Positions 54,054 through 62,320 of a stretch of DNA of 64,000 nucleotides are shown piece by piece. The stretch comes from Arthrobacter cryoconiti (lineage in GTDB: Bacteria; Actinomycetota; Actinomycetes; Actinomycetales; Micrococcaceae). Under the pieces are notes generated by a model, which worked only from the letters and a program-made list of their open reading frames with translations, did not search any database and was not told the origin of the DNA. The stretch is taken from the NCBI RefSeq assembly GCF_020905375.1, contig NZ_JAJJBU010000003.1, forward strand, positions 248,001-312,000. The letters run 5' to 3'. A program made the translations under genes and the position numbers. Numbering within the stretch: position 1 is the stretch's first letter; every line of letters starts with the position of its first letter.

Positions 54054-54537
54054 CGGTGTCGGCGGGCCTTGCGGTGTCCGGGGTGGCGCGCGTGGAAGCA
54101 TGACTGGTCGCAGTTGGCGATGTTCTCCGGATGACGCGCCGAATGAAGAGCAAGCACAGGGCTGCACCGATGGCGGCTCCGGTGGTATTAGCTACGACGT
54201 CCAGGCCTGAGGCAAAGCGGTTGGGCAAGAAAAGGCCTTGGCTAAGTTCTACAAGGCATGAGATGAGGGCGCCCCCTGCCGTTCCCAGCCAGAAACTCTT
54301 GAAGAGCGTGGCAATGATCAAACCCATGGGGACGAATAGAGCAATGTTGGCGGTGAACTCGATCTGAGGGTAGTCAATGAATTTTGGCAGGCCGTAACTA
54401 TGTGCCCATGACAAGGTCTCGTGCAGGTTTTTGATGACGGGCTTGTCAACGGGAGAGGGCCAGAACAAGATCAAGGCCACTGCCAGCAAATATGCGAAGG
54501 CCAGTGTGATGGCAATGCGGTGGTGAGGCTTGATCAT
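54037..54537 (-). CDS. VanZ family membrane protein
   Basis: 166 residues with four membrane segments near 12-30, 60-78, 86-103 and 113-132. The VanZ-like pattern is visible in FWPSPVDKP, IEFTANIALFVPMGLIIATLF and SLVELSQGLFLPNRFASGLDVVANTTGAAIGAAL. VanZ proteins give low-level teicoplanin resistance in enterococci; most homologues have no known role. Starts five bases after nhaA and is probably cotranscribed with it. The hydrophilic tail ends in the sufU terminator. Confidence 0.85.
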   Translation of the reverse strand: MIKPHHRIAITLAFAYLLAVALILFWPSPVDKPVIKNLHETLSWAHSYGLPKFIDYPQIEFTANIALFVPMGLIIATLFKSFWLGTAGGALISCLVELSQGLFLPNRFASGLDVVANTTGAAIGAALCLLFIRRVIRRTSPTATSHASTRATPDTARPADTEKNDR

Positions 54538-54542
54538 TGGGC

Positions 54543-55844
54543 TCAGTCTTGTTGATACACATCCGGGATGCCGTCACCGTCACTGTCCCGGGTCTCCAGC
54601 TCTGACAGTTTACGGTAATGCTTGTTCCTACTGCGTAAGACCACGGCGGCAATCATGGCGGCAATAACGGAGCCGGCTAAAATTGCCACTTTCGCGTGGC
54701 TGTAGTGGGGGCTGTCGTCACCAAAGCTGAGCTCGCTGATCAGCAATGACACGGTGAATCCCACCCCGGCCAGCAGCGCAAGCCCTACTACATCGATCCA
54801 GGCGAGTCCGTCGTCGAGTGTGGCTTTGGTGGTCTTGGTGACTAGCCAGGTGGCCCCAAAGACTCCCATGAACTTCCCAACCACCAGTGCAAGCACAATG
54901 CCAATGGCCACGGAATCGGTGAACGCGGATTTGAGTCCAGAGAGCCCGCCCAGCGCCACGCCGGCGGAGAAAAATGCGAACAACGGGACAGCCACGCCCG
55001 CAGAGATCGGCCTGACTAAATGCTCAAAGTGTTCAGCCAAACCGGGGCCAGCATCTGGGCCACCACGTTTGGCGGAACGGATCACGGGAACGGCAAATCC
55101 CAGGAGCACTCCGGCCACGGTGGCGTGGATGCCGGAAACATGTACCAAAGCCCAGGTGGCAAAAGCCAAAGGGAGCAATAGGTACCACGTGCGAATGCGT
55201 TTTTGGACCAGCCATGTGAAGGCAAGTAACGGCAAGACTGCTAGCGCTAGGAACTGCAGTTGTAAGTCGCCAGGATAAAAGACTGCGATGATGGCGATCG
55301 CGATCAGGTCATCCACCACGGCCAAGGTGAGCAGAAATGTGCGAAGAGCAGTCGGTAAGTGTGTGCTGATGACGGCCAGGACCGCCAGAGCAAAGGCAAT
55401 GTCCGTTGCGGTCGGGATGGCCCAGCCCCGAAGAACGTCAGCACCCGCCGAGAAATTGATCAGGGTGAATACTATGGCCGGGACGATAACGCCTCCGACT
55501 GCGGCGGCGATGGGAACCGCTGCCCGGGCCGGGTTGCGTAGTTCACCCGCGACAAACTCCCGCTTGAGCTCCAATCCGGCCACAAAGAAGAAGATGGCCA
55601 GCAGACCGTCTGATGCCCAGCCTCCCAAGCTCAGGTCCAGATGCAGGAAATCGGGACCGATCTTAAAATCGCGAAGCGCAAAGTACCCGTCTGCGAACGG
55701 CGAGTTGGCCCATAGCAAGGCAATGATGGTGGCTGCCAAGAGAAGCAAGCCACCCACTGTTTCTGAGCGCAGGATGGCGCCGATGCGCAGGGTCTCTTCA
55801 TGGCTGCTGCGGGTGAAAATTTTGCGGGGGAGAGGCAAATTCAT
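54543..55844 (-). CDS. nhaA: Na+/H+ antiporter NhaA
   Basis: 433 residues with 12 predicted membrane segments. Expected landmarks are [17 protein letters not shown], the unwound helix region [14 protein letters not shown] and the ion-binding pair in [14 protein letters not shown]. It exchanges Na+ for H+ and helps in alkaline or salt stress. The C-terminus has an extra cytoplasmic tail ending in [12 protein letters not shown], a Ca2+-binding DxDxDGxxD loop of the type normally found in extracellular thrombospondin-3-like or dockerin repeats. First gene of the nhaA-vanZ operon. Confidence 0.93.
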   Translation of the reverse strand: MNLPLPRKIFTRSSHEETLRIGAILRSETVGGLLLLAATIIALLWANSPFADGYFALRDFKIGPDFLHLDLSLGGWASDGLLAIFFFVAGLELKREFVAGELRNPARAAVPIAAAVGGVIVPAIVFTLINFSAGADVLRGWAIPTATDIAFALAVLAVISTHLPTALRTFLLTLAVVDDLIAIAIIAVFYPGDLQLQFLALAVLPLLAFTWLVQKRIRTWYLLLPLAFATWALVHVSGIHATVAGVLLGFAVPVIRSAKRGGPDAGPGLAEHFEHLVRPISAGVAVPLFAFFSAGVALGGLSGLKSAFTDSVAIGIVLALVVGKFMGVFGATWLVTKTTKATLDDGLAWIDVVGLALLAGVGFTVSLLISELSFGDDSPHYSHAKVAILAGSVIAAMIAAVVLRSRNKHYRKLSELETRDSDGDGIPDVYQQD

Positions 55845-55945
55845 AAACTGGGCCGGTCATCTCTGTGGGTCAAAAATACGTGAAGGTATTTTGGGTGCGG
55901 TTTTGGCATTGCCGACCAGACTTCCCGGCGCACCTAATGTTCAGT

Positions 55946-56407
55946 TTACACGCTTGGAGGCAGGCCCCCGGTGCGGAGGATCGCCAGCTCGGTGACGGTT
56001 GCCTCCCCGCACGAGTTGATGGTGAGCAGAGTCGCCTCAAGAGTTGGGTAGTTCGCCTCCCGAAGTAGTTGGATAAGTCCCTGCGCAAGATTTCCCAAGC
56101 GGAGCGCTCCGACCATGATGCTGGCGGAGTAGAGGCTAAGCGCTGCATCCATGGCGTCATCCCAGGAGCACGTTTCAACAGCCATCTTCAGCCGTGAGAA
56201 CCGCGGCTGGGACATCGCAACGTAACGGTCCACAAAACGCTGGCACACGGACGCGTCGCCGTTCAGGGAGTCCTGCAACGAGCACAGAGTGGGTATGGAC
56301 ACCAAAGGCAAGGACGAAACAGAAGTAATGCGAACCATCTTCTTTCCCTGCACGGCGGATAACTGCGAAGGGCTCAACTCTAACGCGCTCAAAAGCGCGT
56401 TACTCAT
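55946..56407 (-). CDS. Hpt-like domain protein lacking the phosphorylatable His
   Basis: 153 residues; an ATG at residue 24 is an alternative start. Residues about 52-125 resemble a histidine phosphotransfer four-helix domain (VCQRFVDRYVAMSQPRFSRLKMAVE, then ALSLYSASIMVGALRLGNLAQGL). Where Hpt domains have A-H-x-L-K-G this protein has A-L-S-L-Y-S, so the phosphoryl-accepting His is replaced by Leu (L90). It may be a structural or inhibitory partner. Divergent from the SipW operon, sharing its 190-bp upstream region. No partner response regulator is adjacent; family assignment is by pattern only. Confidence 0.5.
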   Translation of the reverse strand: MSNALLSALELSPSQLSAVQGKKMVRITSVSSLPLVSIPTLCSLQDSLNGDASVCQRFVDRYVAMSQPRFSRLKMAVETCSWDDAMDAALSLYSASIMVGALRLGNLAQGLIQLLREANYPTLEATLLTINSCGEATVTELAILRTGGLPPSV

Positions 56408-56419
56408 GTTTTAAGACCA

Positions 56420-56452
56420 CTTGGGGTGATCTTGGGGAAATCTTGAGCACAT
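56420..56452. promoter_or_regulatory. Three 11-bp tandem repeats upstream of the SipW operon
   Basis: CTTGGGGTGAT, CTTGGGGAAAT and CTTGAGCACAT start at 56420, 56431 and 56442. The 11-bp step equals one helical turn, the arrangement bound by OmpR/SARP winged-helix regulators. They lie between the Hpt-like gene (starts 56407) and the SipW locus (starts 56597). Confidence 0.55.
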
Positions 56453-56596
56453 GGGTGAAAGCTGTGTTTTTCTTTGACTTTTCTTTTGCATTCCAAGGTG
56501 CCTTTCTTGAGGTTGCCAGCGGATGGTTATGGCTATCAGCAGGAAAGCCTGCTGGATGAACTACCAACAGTTGAACTTGAAACAAGGGGTCTCACA

Positions 56597-57130
56597 ATGA
56601 ACAAGATGGCAAAAGGCGCTATGGCAACCGGTTTGGGCGTAATCCTGTTGGTAGGTGGTGGCGGAACACTCGCTACCTGGAACCAAGCACAGAGCGCATC
56701 CATGGGATCCATCGTCGCCGGTGATTTGAATCTTGCTCCCAGCGCTACTAATGGCACCGGCCAATGGGCCACCGCAGCCGGCACCAAGATCGCAAACATT
56801 GCCGCCTACAAGGTGGTCCCCGGTGAGGCCCTGACCTACACGCAGAATCTAGACCTGACGTTGGTGGGAGATCAGATGAAAGCCACTCTGGCTCTCACGG
56901 GTGCCGGAGTCGATAACGGGTTCGGCACCAATGTGGGCGTCGTTACCACTGTTGCCAAGGGCGCCAAGACTCTCACCGGGGTCACTTTGCTTCCCGCAGA
57001 TTCCGGTGCCATCACTGCCACCACAACGTTCACCTTCAAGGTGGCAACAACGGGCCGTGACGCCGTGAACGCCACCTACAACTTCTCCACGGTCGGTTAC
57101 AAGCTGGAGCAGCAAGCCCCGACAGCTTAG
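56597..57130 (+). CDS. Alternate signal-mediated exported protein, SipW substrate (RER_14450-like family)
   Basis: 177 residues from the ATG at 56597; the open frame reaches 56474 but only this start gives a signal peptide. The signal GAMATGLGVILLVGGGGTLATWNQAQ is of the SipW-dependent type (glycine-rich core, then ATW-N). The mature part is a beta-sandwich rich in Ala, Thr and Val (TLALTGAGVDNGFGTNVGVVTTVAKGAKT), similar to TasA/camelysin-like fibre subunits and lacking Cys. Encoded next to the SipW-type peptidase. A role as a surface or matrix fibre subunit is inference from family and locus. Confidence 0.78.
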   Translation: MNKMAKGAMATGLGVILLVGGGGTLATWNQAQSASMGSIVAGDLNLAPSATNGTGQWATAAGTKIANIAAYKVVPGEALTYTQNLDLTLVGDQMKATLALTGAGVDNGFGTNVGVVTTVAKGAKTLTGVTLLPADSGAITATTTFTFKVATTGRDAVNATYNFSTVGYKLEQQAPTA

Positions 57131-57232
57131 CTTCACCGCTTCTCAGCCAGGTCGTCCTGACACCGAGTCAAATTACATCCACGAACACGGTGGCGTTTCA
57201 GGCACCGGCCACCATCCTTGTACGGAGATGAA

Positions 57233-57826
57233 ATGCGCACCACTCACATGATGAAGGCGGCAGGCTTAGTCCTAGCCGCAGTCATCCTGGGATTGTTGGT
57301 GGTACAGGGAAGCTACGCATTGTGGAATAAGCAGGCAAGCATGGCCGCCGGAACCGTCCAAGCTGCGGATTTTAGGATCAGCCTGACCGATACAAACGCG
57401 TCCAACACCACGGATATGACTCTTCCCAACGGGACAGCGGCAACCTTGGCGCTGAGTACCAGCCCAATTGGCGTGCTGGTTCCCGGGAAACCAGCCTATG
57501 CGGGAGTTGCGATCGCCAACGTAACGAATGCCAGCGGTGATTTCACGGTGCAAGCAACCATGGGCACCGTGAGCATTCAGAACGACGCCGGCGGGCTGGC
57601 TGGATTCCTCAATGTCAAGGCTGTTGCGGCAGCCTCACTGGATAAGTGCCCCGATGCGTCGCTCTTTACAGGGGTGCCAACCAGCGCTCTTCCCTCAGAG
57701 AGCATTGCAAAAAATTCCAGCACCGCTATTTGCTTTCAGGTGATGCTGGCCCCCACTGCCCCCGCGAGCACTGTGGGCAAGAGCGCCAGCATCAGTATTC
57801 CACTCCTCGTTACCCAGAAGTCTTGA
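57233..57826 (+). CDS. Second SipW-type exported protein (TasA/camelysin-like)
   Basis: 197 residues from the ATG at 57233, with ggag five bases upstream. The signal MKAAGLVLAAVILGLLVVQGSYALWNKQASMAAGTV has the Y-A-L-W-N junction typical of SipW substrates. The mature part (FRISLTDTNASN, VLVPGKPAYAGVAIANVTNASGDFTVQATMG) resembles TasA-like beta folds that carry a donor or acceptor strand for polymerisation. Two Cys (DKCPDA and AICFQ) could form a disulfide. Ten bases before sipW. Confidence 0.78.
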   Translation: MRTTHMMKAAGLVLAAVILGLLVVQGSYALWNKQASMAAGTVQAADFRISLTDTNASNTTDMTLPNGTAATLALSTSPIGVLVPGKPAYAGVAIANVTNASGDFTVQATMGTVSIQNDAGGLAGFLNVKAVAAASLDKCPDASLFTGVPTSALPSESIAKNSSTAICFQVMLAPTAPASTVGKSASISIPLLVTQKS

Positions 57827-57836
57827 AAGGTCTCTC

Positions 57837-58508
57837 ATGACAACCCTGCGTATGTTCCCAGCGTCCACAACCGGTGTTGAAGCTGGCGAAGCACTGGTAG
57901 CTGAGGGTGCCTTGACCCGCAGGGATGCGCTGGGTGCATCGCGTAAGGGAAAACCTAAAGCTGCGCGGTGGGTTCTCCACGCAGCCGCTCGGGCGGTATC
58001 TTTCCTGCTGCTGATGTTCATGGTGCTGGCCGCATTGGTACTCATTGGCGTTCCGATGGTGACCGGTTCGCAGACGTACACGGTGCTGACGAATTCAATG
58101 GCTCCGCACTACGCGCCTGGGACGTTCCTAGTTGTAAAGCCCATCGCTTTTGATGAATTGCGCGTGGGCGACGTCATTACGTACCAGATCGACTCTGGCA
58201 AGCCCGCCGTCATCACCCACCGCATCATCGAAGTGGGAGCAACCCAGAGCGGCCAACGGGTCTTCACCACCAAAGGAGACAACAACTCTCTAGCTGACCC
58301 GAATCCCGTTGAGCAGGTTCAAGTCAAGGGCAAGCTGCTTTACGCCGTCCCGCTGGTCGGGTTCGCAGCTAATGCGGTGGGTCAAACCGGTCGCAGCGCC
58401 GTGCTGCCGCTCGCTGCCGTCGGGTTGATTGGCTTGGGCGTCTTCACCATGATCCGTGGGGCCAAGAACGGCGACAGCTCACGAAAGAAGGCAGGGCATC
58501 GAGCATGA
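57837..58508 (+). CDS. sipW: Signal peptidase I of the SipW (Ser/His, archaeal/ER) type
   Basis: 223 residues. A membrane anchor at about 52-76 is followed by the catalytic Ser in VLTNSMAP (S87), the His in VITHRII (H128) that replaces the Lys of ordinary bacterial signal peptidases, and the acidic region FTTKGDNNSLADPN (D148, D154). A second membrane segment lies near 193-213. It cleaves the special signals of the neighbouring exported proteins. A 50-residue N-terminal extension precedes the first helix. The next ORF starts within its last codons (ATGA overlap). Confidence 0.92.
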   Translation: MTTLRMFPASTTGVEAGEALVAEGALTRRDALGASRKGKPKAARWVLHAAARAVSFLLLMFMVLAALVLIGVPMVTGSQTYTVLTNSMAPHYAPGTFLVVKPIAFDELRVGDVITYQIDSGKPAVITHRIIEVGATQSGQRVFTTKGDNNSLADPNPVEQVQVKGKLLYAVPLVGFAANAVGQTGRSAVLPLAAVGLIGLGVFTMIRGAKNGDSSRKKAGHRA

Positions 58509-59488
58509 GTAAAAGCCAGCGCGCGTCGCAGCTTTCGCGAAAGCACCGGCTGGGCGTTTTTGCTGCCACACTCCTTGCGCCCCTGTGCTTGATGGCACCT
58601 CTTTCACTGCTAGATGCTGGTAGCGCCGCGGCTGCGGATGACGCTTTGGAATTGGCCAACGACGGCGTGAACTACAGTGCGCTCGCGGCCGGTCAGCTCT
58701 TTGACCATGTGGACGGTTTTGTCCCAGGCGAATCACGCACCGGGTCCGTATGGGTCCGCAATACCGGGCAGGATCCTGCCGTGCTTTCCGTGGGCGTCAC
58801 AAGTGCTAACGAAGCTTCAATGTTGCCGGCATTCCTAGAAATGGGTGTGCAGCGCAGCGGAACAGCATCGACGCCGGTGCGACTGGCCGGGGGAGGAGCG
58901 TGCCGCAGCGTAGCGCGCGGGCTTGAACTAGCTCCCGGCCAGTTCATGAAATTGGAGTTGACGCTGGCTCTGGTGCAAGATGCCCCCAATGGCACACGCC
59001 AGCAAAGCAATGATTTTGGGTTGCTGTTTCTCCTGCAGGACACATCGAACACGTTTGAGGTGTGCGACGCGAAGGCTGGCCCGTTGACAATGGGCGTCAC
59101 CCCGCCTGGAACGGCTTCCGCAGGCACACATTCGCCGCTCAATATCCCCGGGGAAGCTAGCCCGGTGAGCACTGCTCCTGCAAGCCTTCTTCCTACAAGT
59201 ACTGTTGCTGCCGGTACTGGACCGCAAGCAGTGATGCGCCGGGGTTTTCAGGGGTCCGCGTTCCTGGCAGCCGTGGCGCCGGGTGGAGAGGATTTAGATG
59301 CTTCCAGAGTGCCCAACGGAAACTCCGGCGGAATCCTGCCGTCTGGGGTCGTGCCAAAGTTTATGTCAGTCAGTCCGCAAAGTAACGTGGTGGGAAACAA
59401 CCGGGAACCCGAAGAGCTTCTGATCTTGGGTCTGGTCGTTCTATGGTTGGCTTTGAAGATCCGCCGACGGAAGGGAAGCGCCTCGTGA
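58505..59488 (+). CDS. Secreted, C-terminally membrane-anchored protein of the SipW locus
   Basis: 327 residues. Ordinary Sec signal (FAATLLAPLCLMAPLSLLDAGSAAAA, about 17-43), an external beta-rich domain (LFDHVDGFVPGESRTGSVWVRNTGQDPAVLSVGVTS, two Cys), a low-complexity region from about 195, and a C-terminal membrane helix ILGLVVLWLALKI with RRRKGS after it. No LPXTG motif. The external part has the look of DUF11- or TasA-like additional domains that bind or nucleate fibres (compare TapA in Bacillus). Overlaps sipW by four bases and the next gene by four (GTGA). Function by context only. Confidence 0.68.
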   Translation: MSKSQRASQLSRKHRLGVFAATLLAPLCLMAPLSLLDAGSAAAADDALELANDGVNYSALAAGQLFDHVDGFVPGESRTGSVWVRNTGQDPAVLSVGVTSANEASMLPAFLEMGVQRSGTASTPVRLAGGGACRSVARGLELAPGQFMKLELTLALVQDAPNGTRQQSNDFGLLFLLQDTSNTFEVCDAKAGPLTMGVTPPGTASAGTHSPLNIPGEASPVSTAPASLLPTSTVAAGTGPQAVMRRGFQGSAFLAAVAPGGEDLDASRVPNGNSGGILPSGVVPKFMSVSPQSNVVGNNREPEELLILGLVVLWLALKIRRRKGSAS

Positions 59489-60474
59489 CTAAATCAGCAG
59501 AGTCCGCGGGCCCCCAACGTGATTCCGGCGGAGCCCGACCCAAAGCCAGCAAGGGCCGGTTGGGACGGCTGCGTTCGCTACCCGGATTCACGGTGGCGGC
59601 CACGACCTTTGTGCTAGTCGTTCTTTTAAGCGGTGGTGGGATGGCAGTTGCTCAGTGGCAGCAAAGCGCAACCGCTACCATCACCGTCACCGCTGGTGCC
59701 GCCGCCGTTGTGCCACCGTCTGGACCCAATGTGGTTGCTAACCCGGCCATTGCCACCCGACCCTCAGTGCAAGACCCGGAACGAGTGCGATGCCAATCGG
59801 TTCTTCCTCAGGAAACGTTAGCTAAGGCTACTTCTGCGGATATCAAGTTCACCTGGACAGCTCCCGCCACTGTCACCTCTTACACAGTTTCGCTTGACTT
59901 TATTGGTACGGGTTATACGTACTCACAAACCCAGGTGGTGAACAGCGCCGTTGCGATTTTCAAGCTGCAACGCACGCAGGCAGCGTTTGGCAACTACGCT
60001 TTGCGGATCCAGCCCATGAATGGTGCGGCAGCCGGAGACGCCATCTACCGTACCTATCAAAATGCGTCGCAGCGCTCCGATAATTGCTTCTATCTCAGTC
60101 CTGACGGCAGGTCGCCCTTAGGTACACCAGTTATTAGCACAACCGGGATGGTGAAGGGCGACACCACGGCCTCGTTGCCGATCACGTGGACGGCTGCTAG
60201 CGGCGCCACCAGTTATGTTGTGACCCTGACACCCAAGTCCAGGCCCCTATCAACGTATGGTCTTGAGGCGACTGTAAGCGGGCCGGAATTCACACTGATT
60301 TTTCCACGCGCACCATCCGATAGATTCGGCAACCCTGCTAACTGGGTTGATATCTGGGCCACCTACTATGGTGATTACACGCTGCGTATCCAGCCCATGA
60401 ACGGATCGGTGGCAGGGGACCCTGTGTACACAATCGTCCACTATTCACATTGGACCGGCACCATAGACGGTTAG
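59485..60474 (+). CDS. Third likely SipW substrate with two fibronectin-III-like domains
   Basis: 329 residues from the GTG at 59485, overlapping the preceding stop; an earlier frame opening at 59443 is less likely. After a 35-residue basic start the signal helix FVLVVLLSGGGMAVAQWQQSATATITVTAG resembles those of the other substrates (AQW-Q instead of ATW-N). Two related domains follow: the ends GNYALRIQPMNGAAAGD-AIY and GDYTLRIQPMNGSVAGD-PVY show an internal duplication (about 185-195 and 308-322). Ends the operon. A role as a matrix or surface protein is inferred. Confidence 0.7.
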   Translation: MTKSAESAGPQRDSGGARPKASKGRLGRLRSLPGFTVAATTFVLVVLLSGGGMAVAQWQQSATATITVTAGAAAVVPPSGPNVVANPAIATRPSVQDPERVRCQSVLPQETLAKATSADIKFTWTAPATVTSYTVSLDFIGTGYTYSQTQVVNSAVAIFKLQRTQAAFGNYALRIQPMNGAAAGDAIYRTYQNASQRSDNCFYLSPDGRSPLGTPVISTTGMVKGDTTASLPITWTAASGATSYVVTLTPKSRPLSTYGLEATVSGPEFTLIFPRAPSDRFGNPANWVDIWATYYGDYTLRIQPMNGSVAGDPVYTIVHYSHWTGTIDG

Positions 60475-60539
60475 GTAAACATCTGTTCAATTGCTGGCTG
60501 GATTCGACTATTCACCCTGCGTATGCAAGAAGCTAAAGG

Positions 60540-60632
60540 TTATTTGTTGGAGAGTTCGCCCATATCCTCCAGCGTGAATCCCCGGGGTTTCATGGAACGG
60601 ATCACCAGGAGCCGGTCTAGGTCCACGGTAGA
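60540..60632 (-). pseudogene. Possible remnant of a MerR-family regulator gene
   Basis: On the minus strand, codons ending at the TAA of 60540 read D-L-D-R-L-L-V-I-R-S-M-K-P, then G-F-T-L-E-D-M-G-E-L, close to the middle part of MerR-type regulators (helix 3-4 region). The upstream portion reads into non-family sequence and a stop, and no start or DNA-binding half is present. It lies divergent to the SulP gene, a usual position for a local MerR regulator. The 300-bp gap around it has no intact gene. Confidence 0.35.
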
Positions 60633-60774
60633 CTTGCTGCATCGGGCCCGGACAATGGAATTAGTAGTCCGCGTGGCCCATCAATATTTTCTGGCTGTCC
60701 ATGGGTGTACGGCGTTCCGCAATTTTTGATCGCTGAAGACTTACTGTGCCAACTCATCTGTGAACGGAGCCTTG

Positions 60775-62298
60775 ATGGCTATGACGACCGCGGGCCCTGC
60801 GCTGGGGCCCACACCCGAACAATTACAATCAGTGCGTGAAACGTTGAAGTCGCCCCGACGCCTCAAAACCGAGGTACTCGCAGGCCTTGTCGTGGCCATG
60901 GCATTGATTCCTGAAGCAATCGCTTTTTCGATCATCGCCGGTGTAGATCCCCGGGTGGGCCTGTTCGCGGCCTTCACCATGGCGGTCACGATTTCCTTCG
61001 TCGGGGGGCGGCCCGCCATGATCTCCGCTGCCACCGGCGCCGTCGCACTGGTCATTGCGCCACTCATGAAAAGCCATGGTCTGGACTACCTCATTGCAGC
61101 CGTTATTTTGGCAGGAGTCTTCCAGATTGTGCTCGGCCTGCTCGGTGTGGCCAAATTGATGAGATTCGTGCCCCGATCAGTCATGGTCGGATTTGTGAAT
61201 GCCTTGGCCATTTTGATTTTTATAGCCCAAGTTCCAGAATTGTTGGGTGTTCCTTGGATGGTTTATCCACTAGCCGGCGTTGGTCTGCTTATTATCTTCG
61301 GCCTGCCGCGGCTCAGCAAAGCAGTGCCGGCACCCCTCGTTGCCATCGTTGTGCTCACCTTGGTCACAGTCCTTGGTGCCATAGCTGTTCCTACCGTGGG
61401 AGATAAAGGACAGCTTCCCGACAGTCTTCCGACGTTGCTGATGCCTAATGTGCCGCTTTCCTTGGATACGCTGGCGATTATTTTCCCTTTTTCGCTGGCC
61501 ATGGCGTTCGTTGGCTTACTCGAGTCCATGATGACCGCGAAATTGGTTGATGACATCACTGACACCCGCTCTCACAAAACAAGGGAAGCTTGGGGACAAG
61601 GCGTGGCGAACATCGTCACCGGGTTCTTTGGCGGCATGGGCGGTTGCGCGATGATCGGCCAGACCATGATCAACGTCAAAGCATCGGGTGGACGCACCCG
61701 GATTTCCACGTTCTTGGCCGGAGTCTTCTTGCTGGTCCTAGTGGTCGCCTTGGGCCCGGTGGTCGCCGTAATACCGATGGCCGCACTCGTGGCGGTCATG
61801 ATCTTCGTATCCATCGCCACCTTCGACTGGCATAGCATCCGGCCTTCGACTCTAAAGATCATGCCCAAGAGCGAAACCACAGTCATGCTCGCCACGGTGA
61901 TCGTCGTCGTGGCCACCCACAACCTGGCCATCGGCGTCGGCGTTGGCGTGCTGGTGGCGTTGGTACTGTTCGCCCGGCGAGTTGCGCATTTGGTCACGGT
62001 AGAGCGCACTCTCACAGAAGAGAATGGTGAACCGTTAGCCACCTATACGGTCACAGGAGAACTATTTTTTGCGTCCTCCAATGACCTCTACACCCAATTT
62101 GACTACGCATTGGATCCCCCACGCGTGAGGATCGACATGCACGCATCCCACCTATGGGATGCTTCCACTGTGGCCTCATTGGATGCGATAGTGGAAAAAT
62201 ACCGCAGGCACGGAACCACGGTTGACGTCCTAGGGCTTAACGCGGCAAGCGCTCAAATGCGTAATCGGCTAGGTGGCAAGCTAGGCGCGGGGCACTAA
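60775..62298 (+). CDS. SulP family inorganic anion transporter with STAS domain
   Basis: 507 residues from the ATG at 60775, preceded by ggag; GTG at 60760 is possible. The membrane domain starts with [39 protein letters not shown], the SulP signature, and has about 11-12 segments; [17 protein letters not shown] and [29 protein letters not shown] are also typical. The C-terminal STAS domain (about 415-505) contains [20 protein letters not shown] and [23 protein letters not shown]. Substrate may be sulfate, bicarbonate or a dicarboxylate; no neighbouring carbonic anhydrase or sulfate gene decides it. Confidence 0.9.
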   Translation: MAMTTAGPALGPTPEQLQSVRETLKSPRRLKTEVLAGLVVAMALIPEAIAFSIIAGVDPRVGLFAAFTMAVTISFVGGRPAMISAATGAVALVIAPLMKSHGLDYLIAAVILAGVFQIVLGLLGVAKLMRFVPRSVMVGFVNALAILIFIAQVPELLGVPWMVYPLAGVGLLIIFGLPRLSKAVPAPLVAIVVLTLVTVLGAIAVPTVGDKGQLPDSLPTLLMPNVPLSLDTLAIIFPFSLAMAFVGLLESMMTAKLVDDITDTRSHKTREAWGQGVANIVTGFFGGMGGCAMIGQTMINVKASGGRTRISTFLAGVFLLVLVVALGPVVAVIPMAALVAVMIFVSIATFDWHSIRPSTLKIMPKSETTVMLATVIVVVATHNLAIGVGVGVLVALVLFARRVAHLVTVERTLTEENGEPLATYTVTGELFFASSNDLYTQFDYALDPPRVRIDMHASHLWDASTVASLDAIVEKYRRHGTTVDVLGLNAASAQMRNRLGGKLGAGH

Positions 62299-62320
62299 AC
62301 TCAGGGCTGCTTACCGTTGA

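Noticed and set aside
58505-59488. LPXTG-anchored surface protein
   Set aside because: The C-terminal helix and basic tail fit, but there is no LPXTG or similar sortase motif before it.
60523-60729. 68-residue plus-strand frame before SulP
   Set aside because: It has no Shine-Dalgarno and no family likeness; the opposite strand reads like a MerR fragment.
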